Source of the DNA: Sphaerisporangium aureirubrum
Lineage (GTDB): Bacteria; Actinomycetota; Actinomycetes; Streptosporangiales; Streptosporangiaceae
Reading direction: 5' to 3'
DNA: 64,000 nt
Assembly: GCF_042658925.1 (NCBI RefSeq)
Contig: NZ_JBHSRF010000004.1
Span: forward strand, 191,145 to 255,144
The notes beneath the pieces were generated by a model. That model did not search any database, was not told the origin of the DNA, and saw nothing but the letters and a program-made list of their open reading frames with translations. Below are positions 9,043 to 16,347 of this stretch, piece after piece (the first letter of the stretch is position 1; each line of letters starts with the position of its first letter). A program made the translations under genes and the position numbers.

Positions 9043-10316
9043 GCACGGACGGATCGGAGCGACTGGAGCGCCTGCTCGGCGGTCCGGAGAGTAGTTGGCT
9101 GGTCGACCGGGTACGCCGACGGCTGGAGCTCGGCAGGCCGCTGACCGGCTCCGTCACCCTCGGCGCCGCCTCACCGGAGCAGCGCCGTGCGGTTGAGCGG
9201 CTACTCGGCCGCCGGGCCGGGACCGGGTCCTCGCTGTCCGTCTCCCTGGACGAGGTGGACCACGTGCTGCGAATGAGCGGCGCGTCCTCCGGCGGCCTCC
9301 ACGGAGCCGTCGTCCTGTTACGTGGTCCGGTGCGCGATCTGGGCCGGGAGAGCACCGAAAGAGCGGCGGCCTGGCGCGACGCGCACGCGATGCTGGACGC
9401 CGTGGTCGCCGGGCGGCCGGAGCTGTCCGGCTGGCGCGCCTGGCTGGACGCGACCGGCCTGGTGCGGCGGGTCACCGCCGATTCGGGGGAGGCGAGGGTC
9501 GTCCTGGATCGGCTGGCCGTTCTCCTGCGCCGGCTGCCGTCGCCTGGGATCCCGATCGGAAGGCTCGCCGCGGAGACCTGCGGAGACGCGCACGGGCTGG
9601 ACGACGGCGAGCCGCTGGCCACGCTGGCCGTGTCGGCGGCGCGCGCGCTCGGCGGATCCCCCTACGCGGGGGACGGCACGGCCGACGCGCGCCGGCGGGC
9701 ATGGGCGGGTGTCGGTGTCCATCTCGACGAGCTGTCACCGGTCGTCCTGTGCCTGGGGCTCGCCGGAGACGGGCACAGCCCGACCGGACGCATGCTGGCG
9801 GCGGCCCGCGCCGCCGGGGAGCCGTGCGTGCTGACCCTTCGCCAGTTGCGCCGCCATGAGGTGCCCATCGTCGAGCGCATGGTCCGGATCTGTGAGAACC
9901 CCATCGTGATAGCCGCCGCGGCTGACGAGCTCGGCCCACACTGCCCTCCTGTGGTCTGTGTCAACGGCAGACCGTCCGCGGCGGTCTGGACGTTGCTCGA
10001 CCTGCTCGCCGCCGGTGGAGCCCGATTCGCCTACCACGGTGACTTCGACTGGGGCGGAATCGGCATCGCGGCCGCCGTCTACGAACGGTTGGGGTGGCGT
10101 CCCTGGCGCTACGACACCCTCGCGTACGAGGCGACGCTCGCCGCCGGCGACGCGACACCCCCGCTCAACCCGCTGACCGGCCGGCCCTGCCCGACGCCGT
10201 GGGATCCCGCTCTCTCGGCGGCGATGACCCGTCGCGCCGTACGCGTCGAGGAGGAACTCGTCCTCGGCGCCCTCCTCGCGGACCTGTCCGGCGACGGGAG
10301 CTCGCCGCAGTCGTAG
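9039..10316 (+). CDS. jetD: Wadjet type II nuclease JetD (TIGR02679; DUF3323 + DUF2399)
   Basis: 425 aa, ATG at 9039 within the ATGA overlap with jetC. The N-terminal half (LLGGPESSWLVDRVRRRLELGRPLTG) is the DUF3323 part of TIGR02679. The C-terminal half contains FAYHGDFDWGGIGIA (~331–345), the acidic TOPRIM/topoisomerase VI-like core of DUF2399 that supplies the metal-dependent DNA cleavage in Wadjet. With JetABC it would cut closed circular plasmids once loop extrusion stalls. The gene ends four bases before the stop of a convergent protein-kinase gene, so no terminator fits between them. Family call is firm; plasmid restriction is known for the system, not shown here. Confidence 0.9.
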   Translation: MSTDGSERLERLLGGPESSWLVDRVRRRLELGRPLTGSVTLGAASPEQRRAVERLLGRRAGTGSSLSVSLDEVDHVLRMSGASSGGLHGAVVLLRGPVRDLGRESTERAAAWRDAHAMLDAVVAGRPELSGWRAWLDATGLVRRVTADSGEARVVLDRLAVLLRRLPSPGIPIGRLAAETCGDAHGLDDGEPLATLAVSAARALGGSPYAGDGTADARRRAWAGVGVHLDELSPVVLCLGLAGDGHSPTGRMLAAARAAGEPCVLTLRQLRRHEVPIVERMVRICENPIVIAAAADELGPHCPPVVCVNGRPSAAVWTLLDLLAAGGARFAYHGDFDWGGIGIAAAVYERLGWRPWRYDTLAYEATLAAGDATPPLNPLTGRPCPTPWDPALSAAMTRRAVRVEEELVLGALLADLSGDGSSPQS

Positions 10317-10320
10317 CCGG

Positions 10321-12465
10321 TCATTTGAACCGGGGGGGCCAGCGGATGTCACCCAGGTCGCCGCGGGTGGTGAGGATCGCCACGCGTTCGCCGGCTGAGA
10401 AGGCGCGGGCCAGTTCGGCTCTTACGCCGTAGCCGGCTACTACGAATTTTGAGATGTAGTGGACGCCGATGCTGATGCCTACGAAGCCTGTCAGGTAGAC
10501 CCAGGTGTCGTGCAACATGCCTGTTTGCAGGCCTAGGGCTACGCCGGCTATCGCTATGGCGTAGCAGAGCATGGTCCACCACCACTGTTCGTAGCCGCGG
10601 GCTCGGACCTTTCCCGGTGGGGGGACTGTGGAGAGGTTGGCGTCTGCGCCTGCTTGGTACATGCGGGTGGTCAGCAGGGATGTCAGGCCGTTGCATATGG
10701 AGACCAGGAATGCGCCTGCGGCGCCGCCCCAGGCCCATAGCTCGTGGAGCCAGAACATCGGGATGAAGACCGACAGGAGGGCTACGCAGCTCATCAGGCG
10801 GAGGCTGATCTCGGTCAGCCGGGCCAGGGGGCCGGGGATGTTCCGGGCGGTCAGGCGGGCGATGATCGTTTGGTAGAACTTGGCGCCGATCAGGCCCTGG
10901 ACCAGGGCGGCGATCTGGGCCACGAGGTTTATGCCCTCGGGGAGGTCTTGTAATTGGCCTGTCACCAGGTCGTCCACCTCGAACAAGGCCGTTTTCGCCA
11001 GGATCAGCCACCAGCAGGCCGTTGCGAGGAACGAGAAGAAAAGCAGGTAGCGGTCGGCTGTGCGGAACTGCTTCGAGTGGCGGCTCAGTTGCCACTGCTG
11101 GAACTGGGTCCAGACCTCGATGGAGGAGGGGAGGAGGCGGGACAGGAGTCTCTTGGTCTCCGAGCCGCTGGCGTCGGGCTCTTGCTGGGCCAGTTCTATG
11201 ACGTGGTCCAGGAACTTTCCCAGGGTCTGGAAGGTCACGGCGGGGTCCTGGAGGAGGAGCAGGCGTTTGTGGGGGTCCTCCTCGATCAGGTCCTCCAGCG
11301 CGCGGCCCAGGTCGGGGCTTAGTTGCCAGAGGGTGTCGGGGGCGCGGCCGTCGCGGGGCGCGTAGCCGCACATGACCTGGATGAGGATTATCCCGAGGGA
11401 GTACGCGTCGGAGGAGGCGGAGCTTCCGCGGTTCTTCACCTCGGGGGCGACGTAGACGGAGTCGTCGTGTTCGGCGATGCCGATCTGGCGGCTGTAGAGG
11501 TGGTTCGGGCCGAGGTCGATCAGCTTGATGTCGCCGGAGTGGGCCGCCAGGAGGATGTTGCTCGGGGCCAGGTCGAGATGCTGGGTCGCGGCGCGGGCCG
11601 GATCCACGAAATCCCGGTCGGCGAGCTGGTGGAGGGCTTGGGTGAGCCGGGCGGCGAGGTCCCGGCATGTGGTGAGCCGGTCGGTCATCGACACCGGAGG
11701 GGTCCGGGTCTCCAGTTCCTCCAGGTACTCCGTCAGCGTCCGGCCCTCCTGGAAGGGCATCAGGACCCATCGGTCCGACGACGCGATCGGATGCACCACC
11801 ACCGGCGGGGTGTTCGCGGCGCCGTAGTCGACCGCGTAGTCGTCGGTGGCCTGCGCGATGGCGGTCAGCTTGTTCCAGGGGAAGAGCACGCATTTCACGG
11901 CCAGTTTGCGGTACGCGCCGGATTCGTCCGCGGGCCTTCTGTTGACGCCCGCCAGGATGAAGGAGGTGGTACCGGCCTTGTGGTATTCGAGACTCGCGGG
12001 GTCGATCTCGTTCCACACCGAACGCTCGAACGCTCGCTCGACCCCGGCGCCAGGATGGTAGACGGCGTAGATGGCCGATCTTATGGACGTCAGCCGGAAC
12101 AATTCCCGGAAATAGGCGTCCGCCTGCGCCTGCTGGGTCCTGTCGGGGCTCTCGAATCTCCGCTCCAAGAGCTTCACGTTCATACAGATCAAGGCCAGAA
12201 AACCGGCGATGCCCGAGCCCCGGGGATCGGGCGAAGCGTGCAGGTCTCTCATCGCGCGATCACATGCGTCGGCGAACGAGGAGTGGCCCTGATGGAGCTC
12301 GTGATCAGAGATGTGTTCGAGAATATTGCGGAGGAAGTAGATCGTCCCCCTGGTGCGAGAACCCTCGTCGCTGTTCAGCAGTTGATCGACGGTATCCGCC
12401 GCGGACGGGCCGCGGATCACCGTGAGAAGGAGCTGTTCGAACTCGCGCGCGGGAATTCTGGCCAT
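10321..12465 (-). CDS. Membrane-anchored Ser/Thr protein kinase with novel N-terminal region
   Basis: 714 aa. Residues ~1–150 match no family I recognise. A Hanks-type kinase domain spans ~160–430: a candidate ATP-binding lysine in KLAVKC, catalytic loop HLDLAPSN (Asp298), a DFG-equivalent IDLG, and APE in VAPEVKN with a conserved DAYSLGIIL helix F. After a linker, about four to five hydrophobic helices (~475–680: FFSFLATACWWLIL, LRLMSCVALLSVFI, GAAGAFLVSICNG, MLCYAIAIAGVALGL, YLTGFVGISIGV) anchor it in the membrane with a short cytoplasmic tail. Catalytic residues appear intact, although DFG is DLG. No PASTA repeats are present, so it is not PknB-like. It is convergent with, and four bases from, jetD. 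A defence-linked role is possible but unproven; it could equally be a stress kinase. Confidence 0.72.
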   Translation of the reverse strand: MARIPAREFEQLLLTVIRGPSAADTVDQLLNSDEGSRTRGTIYFLRNILEHISDHELHQGHSSFADACDRAMRDLHASPDPRGSGIAGFLALICMNVKLLERRFESPDRTQQAQADAYFRELFRLTSIRSAIYAVYHPGAGVERAFERSVWNEIDPASLEYHKAGTTSFILAGVNRRPADESGAYRKLAVKCVLFPWNKLTAIAQATDDYAVDYGAANTPPVVVHPIASSDRWVLMPFQEGRTLTEYLEELETRTPPVSMTDRLTTCRDLAARLTQALHQLADRDFVDPARAATQHLDLAPSNILLAAHSGDIKLIDLGPNHLYSRQIGIAEHDDSVYVAPEVKNRGSSASSDAYSLGIILIQVMCGYAPRDGRAPDTLWQLSPDLGRALEDLIEEDPHKRLLLLQDPAVTFQTLGKFLDHVIELAQQEPDASGSETKRLLSRLLPSSIEVWTQFQQWQLSRHSKQFRTADRYLLFFSFLATACWWLILAKTALFEVDDLVTGQLQDLPEGINLVAQIAALVQGLIGAKFYQTIIARLTARNIPGPLARLTEISLRLMSCVALLSVFIPMFWLHELWAWGGAAGAFLVSICNGLTSLLTTRMYQAGADANLSTVPPPGKVRARGYEQWWWTMLCYAIAIAGVALGLQTGMLHDTWVYLTGFVGISIGVHYISKFVVAGYGVRAELARAFSAGERVAILTTRGDLGDIRWPPRFK

Positions 12466-12611
12466 GATGCCTCGCTCCGCTCGTCAGCCATACCATCTGG
12501 CCTTTTACCACGGGAATGGGGCTCTGTCAGGCGGCTGCGTCGGACGATACAAGGCCGCGTCGTGGCGCGGGCACGGGAAACCTGCGCGCACCTGGCTCGG
12601 GTATGACGGGT

Positions 12612-13154
12612 ATGAGAGCGGTGAGCAGTGCTTTGGCGCTCGTGCTTCTCGGAACCGCCTGTGGTGCGGCGGGTGGGCAGGCGGCGGGTCCGGTCCGGAC
12701 GGTCGTGCCTGCGACCTCTGATCGGCCTGCTCCCGGGGGGATGGTCACGCGCGTCTGCGGGAGTCACTACGCGCAGGACTTCGATGCGGGGCTGGAGTCG
12801 CGAACGGTCACGGCGGGGCCGGTCTCGGTGGTCACGTTCCGTGTGTCGCCCGTGCCGTCGGGGACGGCGCCGGTGCGGAGTTTCAAGATGATGGTGCGTC
12901 TCACGGCGGGGGCCGAGGCGACGATCAGGACCGCCACGGCCGGGACCGTGCTGGGCTACGACAGGGGCAGGTTCAGGAAGGACAACGTGTACCGGCTCGG
13001 TGACGGTGAGACGAGTGTGCGGTTCGTTGGCTGCCCGGGTGGTGCCGCCGTGTTCAACGGCATTGTCCTGACCACGGGGCCGCGGACGATCGGGCTGGAG
13101 GTCGTCGCGGACGGGCACCTCAGGCGGGTCACGGTCACGGCCTACGGGAGCTGA
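12612..13154 (+). CDS. Small secreted lipoprotein of unknown function
   Basis: 180 aa from the ATG at 12612; an ATG three codons upstream at 12603 is also possible. The N-terminus MRAVSSALALVLLGTACGAA is a short lipoprotein signal peptide with the lipid-accepting cysteine in LLGTAC. The mature part is beta-rich (SRTVTAGPVSVVTFRV, GETSVRFVGCPGGAAVFNGIVL, LRRVTVTAYGS) and contains further cysteines. It probably sits on the outer face of the membrane. I do not recognise a family. It is divergent from the kinase gene across a 146-bp gap and is followed by a strong hairpin at 13174–13208. Confidence 0.6.
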   Translation: MRAVSSALALVLLGTACGAAGGQAAGPVRTVVPATSDRPAPGGMVTRVCGSHYAQDFDAGLESRTVTAGPVSVVTFRVSPVPSGTAPVRSFKMMVRLTAGAEATIRTATAGTVLGYDRGRFRKDNVYRLGDGETSVRFVGCPGGAAVFNGIVLTTGPRTIGLEVVADGHLRRVTVTAYGS

Positions 13155-13173
13155 CGAGCCCGGTCGCCAAGCC

Positions 13174-13208
13174 GGAGGGCCACCCACGGCGATCGTGGGT
13201 GGTCCTCC
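13174..13208. terminator. Bidirectional hairpin terminator between convergent genes
   Basis: An inverted repeat with 15-bp arms (GGAGGGCCACCCACG / CGTGGGTGGTCCTCC, one G·U pair) and a five-base loop lies between the lipoprotein stop (13154) and the stop of the convergent nitroreductase-like gene (13233). There is no T-run, as is usual for high-GC terminators. Confidence 0.75.
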
Positions 13209-13232
13209 GTGCGTGGACGGGAGGCGGCCGGG

Positions 13233-13676
13233 TCAGCGGTCCGGGCTGATGATGATCACGGGGATGGGGCGTGCGGTCTTCTTCTGGTAGCCGGCGTACA
13301 TCGGGAAGACGGAGACCATCAGGCGCCAGAGGCGCGGTTTCTCCTCGTCGGTGGCCGTGCGGGCGTGGGCGGGGAACTTGTCGGGGCCCACCTGGATGTG
13401 GACCTCGGGGTCTTCCAAGAGGTTGAGGTACCAGGCGGGGTGGTGGTCGGCGCCGCCGTTGGAGGCCACGAGGATGTAGTCGCCGGCGTCCTGCCCGTAG
13501 ATCAAGGCGGTGCGGCGGAGCCGTCCGGACTTCCTGCCCCGGGTGGTGAGCAGCAGGGAGTCGTATCCGTGGTAGCGGTGGCCGTCGGCGCCGTCGGATT
13601 CCACGTAGCGCTTGATGTGCTGGGCCACCCACTCCGTGGGGTTGTCCACAACGGGGTCGTCCGAGTGCATGATCAC
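13233..13676 (-). CDS. Nitroreductase / deazaflavin (F420)-dependent oxidoreductase, DUF385 family
   Basis: 147 aa. It shows the DUF385/Ddn-like split-barrel pattern: SLLLTTRGRKSGRLRRTALIY, then DYILVASNGGADHHPAWYLNLLEDPEVHIQVG and MYAGYQKKTARPIPVIII at the end. These proteins bind F420 or related flavins and carry out two-electron reductions. The GTG at 13676 is followed two codons later by an ATG at 13670, which is an equally plausible start; no clear ribosome-binding site distinguishes them. It is divergent from an F420-reductase-like gene across a 165-bp region containing the twin operator at 13785–13823, so both could answer to the same regulator. Confidence 0.85.
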   Translation of the reverse strand: MIMHSDDPVVDNPTEWVAQHIKRYVESDGADGHRYHGYDSLLLTTRGRKSGRLRRTALIYGQDAGDYILVASNGGADHHPAWYLNLLEDPEVHIQVGPDKFPAHARTATDEEKPRLWRLMVSVFPMYAGYQKKTARPIPVIIISPDR

Positions 13677-13784
13677 ACGGTATCGGGTCGTCCCCGGAGA
13701 AGTTCGCGGACGCGGGTGACGCCGAGGGCATGGTCTTCACGCGTGTCCGCCATCGCCTTCCCCATGTCTTTGACACCGCAATAA

Positions 13785-13823
13785 TTGACGCGTCAAGCAT
13801 GTTGGCTATGCTTGACGCGTCAA
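13785..13823. promoter_or_regulatory. Twin palindromic operator overlapping a promoter
   Basis: The sequence TTGACGCGTCAA, itself a perfect 12-bp palindrome, occurs twice (13785–13796 and 13812–13823). Each copy sits in a perfect 16-bp inverted repeat (TTGACGCGTCAAGCAT, seven-base spacer, ATGCTTGACGCGTCAA). The first copy supplies a -35-like TTGACG (13785–13790) and TATGCT (13807–13812) follows at 16-bp spacing, so a bound dimer would cover the promoter. AAGGAG (13822–13827) then precedes the ATG at 13842. The repeat geometry (27 bp centre to centre) suggests two dimers of a TetR- or MarR-type repressor. No such gene is in the window. Confidence 0.8.
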
Positions 13824-13841
13824 GGAGATGAGGGGTGAGTC

Positions 13842-14513
13842 ATGGGCGACCGGGCCATGAGCGTGGTGGACGGCGGCGCGCCGCGGATCGCCGTGCTCGG
13901 GGCGGGGCATGCCGGGCCGGCGATCGCGCGGGTCGCGCTCGCGGCCGGGTACCGGGTGTCGATCGCGGCGTCCGGCGACCCGGACAAGATCGCGCTCATC
14001 GCGAGCGTGCTGGTGCCGGGGGCCGAGCCGCGGTGGGCGGCCGACGCCGTGCGGGACGCCGACATCGTGATGTTGTCGATTCCGTTGCACCGGTTCGCGG
14101 CCTTCGACCCGGACCTGGTGGCAGGCAAGATCGTCGTGGACACGATGAACTACTGGCCGCCCATCGACGGCGTCCAGGAGCTGTTCGAGGACCCCCGGTA
14201 CGGCAGCAGCGAGATCGTCGCGCGGCGGCTGGCCGGAGCGACGGTCGTCAAGACCCTCAACCACATCGGCTACCACCAGCTCGAAGAGGAGCTAAGCCCG
14301 GTGGGCTCGCCCGGACGCCGCGCGCTCGGCGTCGCCGGTGACGACCCCGGGGCGGTGGCCGCCGTGGCGGACGTCATCGAGCGCGTCGGCTACGACACCG
14401 TACGGCTGGAGAGCCTGCGCGCCGGTCGCCTGCTGCAACCCGGTGGCCCCGTCTTCGGCGCGTCCCTGCGCCGGAGCGAGTTCGAGCGCGCGCTGAGCAC
14501 CGAGGCCGCCTGA
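13842..14513 (+). CDS. F420H2:NADP oxidoreductase-like NAD(P)-binding protein
   Basis: 223 aa. The N-terminal Rossmann motif IAVLGAGHAGPAIA (~16–29) and the overall pattern DADIVMLSIPLHRF, KIVVDTMNYWPP and VVKTLNHIGYHQLEEE match the F420_oxidored family (NADPH-dependent F420 reductase and relatives) that moves hydride between NADP and deazaflavin or acts on small substrates. The ATG at 13842 follows GAGGGG-type ribosome-binding sequence; a second ATG at 13857 is possible. The gene is 45 bp upstream of a luciferase-like monooxygenase and shares its repressible promoter. The pair may therefore act on one electrophilic or xenobiotic substrate, with this protein supplying reduced cofactor. The true substrate cannot be read from the sequence. 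Confidence 0.78.
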   Translation: MGDRAMSVVDGGAPRIAVLGAGHAGPAIARVALAAGYRVSIAASGDPDKIALIASVLVPGAEPRWAADAVRDADIVMLSIPLHRFAAFDPDLVAGKIVVDTMNYWPPIDGVQELFEDPRYGSSEIVARRLAGATVVKTLNHIGYHQLEEELSPVGSPGRRALGVAGDDPGAVAAVADVIERVGYDTVRLESLRAGRLLQPGGPVFGASLRRSEFERALSTEAA

Positions 14514-14558
14514 AGCCTCCTTGACCCGATTCCCGGACCAGACAGAGAGACACTCGAC

Positions 14559-15644
14559 ATGACCCCAGCGACGGGCGAACCGTTCCCCCTCGTGCTCGGC
14601 CTCGACACCTTCGGCGACGTCACCCACGACGACGACGGCCGGCCCCTCTCCCACGCCGAGACGATCCGCGACCTGGTGGAGCAGGGCGTGCTCGCCGACC
14701 AGGCCGGCATCGGCTACTTCGGCATCGGCGAACACCACACCGGCGACTTCCCGCTGTCGGCCGCCGACGTCGTCCTCGCCGCCGTCGCCGCCCGCACCAC
14801 CCGCATCCGCCTGGGCTCGGCCGTCACGGTGCTGAGCTCCGACGACCCGGTCCGCGTGTTCCAGCGCTACTCCACCCTGAACGCCGTCTCCGGGGGCCGC
14901 GCCGAGGTCATCATCGGGCGCGGCTCCAGCATCGACTCCTTCCCGCTGTTCGGCTACGACCTCGCCGACTACGAGATCCTCTTCGAGGAGAAGTCGCACC
15001 TGTTCGCCGAGCTGCTCAAGGGCGGCCCCGTCACCTGGCACGGCAAGACCCGCGCCCCCCTCGTCGACCAGGACGTCGTCCCGCACGTCGAGGGCCCTCC
15101 CTTCCCCGCCTGGATCGGCGTCGGGGGCAGCCCGCAGTCCGTCGTCCGCGCAGCCCGTCACGGCTACTCCCTCATGCTCGCCATCATCGGCGGCCCCCCT
15201 TCCCGCTTCGCCCCTTTCTCCCAGCTCTTTCGCCAGGCCCTGGAGAGTTTCGGCCGCGACCCCCTGCCTGTCGGCGTGCACTCGCCCGGCCACGTGGCCG
15301 CCACCGACGACCAGGCCCGCGAGGAGTTCTGGCCGCACTACCTGGAGGTGATCCGCCGCATCAGCAGGACGCGCGGCTTCGCCGTCCCCACCAAGGAGTC
15401 CTTCCTGCACGAGATCGGCCCGCACGGCGCCCTTTACGTCGGCTCCCCGGAGACCGTGGCCCAGAAGATCGCCGCCAACGTCACGGCCCTCGGCGCCAGC
15501 CGTTTCGAGCTGAAATACGGCATGGGCGGCCTCTCCCACAAGGCCCTCATGACGAACATCGAGCTCTACGGCACCCAGGTCGTGCCCCGGGTGCGCGAGC
15601 TCCTGGCGGACACGGTGTCTTCCGTCAGCGAAAGCCGTAGGTGA
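14559..15644 (+). CDS. LLM-class flavin-dependent oxidoreductase (luciferase-like monooxygenase)
   Basis: 361 aa, with the TIM-barrel luciferase family features: IGYFGIGEHHTGDFPLSAADVVLAAVAARTTRIRLGSAVTVLSSDDPVRVFQRYSTLNAVSGGRAEVIIGRGSS in the N-terminal half, and VGGSPQSVVRAARHGYSL and VGSPETVAQKI in the C-terminal half. Members use FMN or F420 to oxidise or reduce small molecules. It is in the same transcription unit as the F420-reductase-like gene. Its 3′ end overlaps the 3′ end of the convergent C26 hydrolase gene by 20 bp. Cofactor choice is not determinable by eye; the F420-linked neighbours favour F420. Confidence 0.85.
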   Translation: MTPATGEPFPLVLGLDTFGDVTHDDDGRPLSHAETIRDLVEQGVLADQAGIGYFGIGEHHTGDFPLSAADVVLAAVAARTTRIRLGSAVTVLSSDDPVRVFQRYSTLNAVSGGRAEVIIGRGSSIDSFPLFGYDLADYEILFEEKSHLFAELLKGGPVTWHGKTRAPLVDQDVVPHVEGPPFPAWIGVGGSPQSVVRAARHGYSLMLAIIGGPPSRFAPFSQLFRQALESFGRDPLPVGVHSPGHVAATDDQAREEFWPHYLEVIRRISRTRGFAVPTKESFLHEIGPHGALYVGSPETVAQKIAANVTALGASRFELKYGMGGLSHKALMTNIELYGTQVVPRVRELLADTVSSVSESRR

Positions 15645-16347
15645 ACGCGTCCGCCGGTCGGCGGGCGCAGGAGGCGACGAAAGCCGCGAAGAGGTGTTCG
15701 TCCTCGGAGAGTTCGGGGTGCCACTGGACGCCGAGGACGAACTGCTTGGCCGGGTCCTCCACGGCTTCGGCGAGGCCGTCGTCGCTGTGGCCGGTCACCC
15801 GGAGCGCGCCGCCGTGGGTGACGCCCTGATGGTGGTGGGAGTTGACCACGGCGCGCGGGCCGTAGACGGCGCGCGCGAGGCTGTGCTCGGCGAAACGGAC
15901 GGCGTGCTCGCCGAGGACTCCCTCACGCGGGCAGTGGCCCTTGTGGCCCAGCAGGTCGGGCAGGTGCTGGTGCAGCGTGCCGCCGTACACGATGGCCAGC
16001 AGTTGCAGGCCCCGGCACACCCCGAGGACGGGCAGGTCGCGCTCCAGCGCGGCGCGCAGCAGGAGGAGTTCGGCCGAGTCGCGGTCGGCGCTCGGCCGGT
16101 CGGTCTCGGGGTGGCGGCGCTGGCCGAAGTAGACGGGGTCGACGTCCGGGCCGCCGGGCAGGAGCAGGCCGTCCAGCCGGTCGATCACTCCGGCGTCCTG
16201 CTCGTCGGGTGGCAGGATCAGGGCGCGCCCGCCGTGGGCCGTGATCGCCTGGACGTAGGCCTGGTGGATGACGGTCGCGTCGGTGTCGTAGATGTTCCAG
16301 CGGGCGCGCTCGTGGTAGCCGGCGATGCCGATGAAGGGGCGGTTCAC
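15625..16347 (-). CDS. Class I glutamine amidotransferase-like hydrolase (peptidase C26, PuuD-like)
   Basis: 240 aa. The nucleophile elbow GVCRG has Cys111, and VQWHPE (~215) carries the His and Glu of the triad. The opening (FIGIAGYHERARWN) and LLLPGGPDVDPVYFG match gamma-glutamyl-gamma-aminobutyrate hydrolases. It is the last gene of the NRPS-B/C operon, coupled to the SHMT-like gene by a GTGA overlap. In this setting it may remove a gamma-glutamyl group from an intermediate, or release glutamine ammonia for a pathway step. Both are inference. A housekeeping polyamine-degradation role is less likely because no puu-type neighbours are present. Its 3′ end overlaps the convergent monooxygenase gene by 20 bp. 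Confidence 0.85.
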   Translation of the reverse strand: MNRPFIGIAGYHERARWNIYDTDATVIHQAYVQAITAHGGRALILPPDEQDAGVIDRLDGLLLPGGPDVDPVYFGQRRHPETDRPSADRDSAELLLLRAALERDLPVLGVCRGLQLLAIVYGGTLHQHLPDLLGHKGHCPREGVLGEHAVRFAEHSLARAVYGPRAVVNSHHHQGVTHGGALRVTGHSDDGLAEAVEDPAKQFVLGVQWHPELSEDEHLFAAFVASCARRPADAFTYGFR

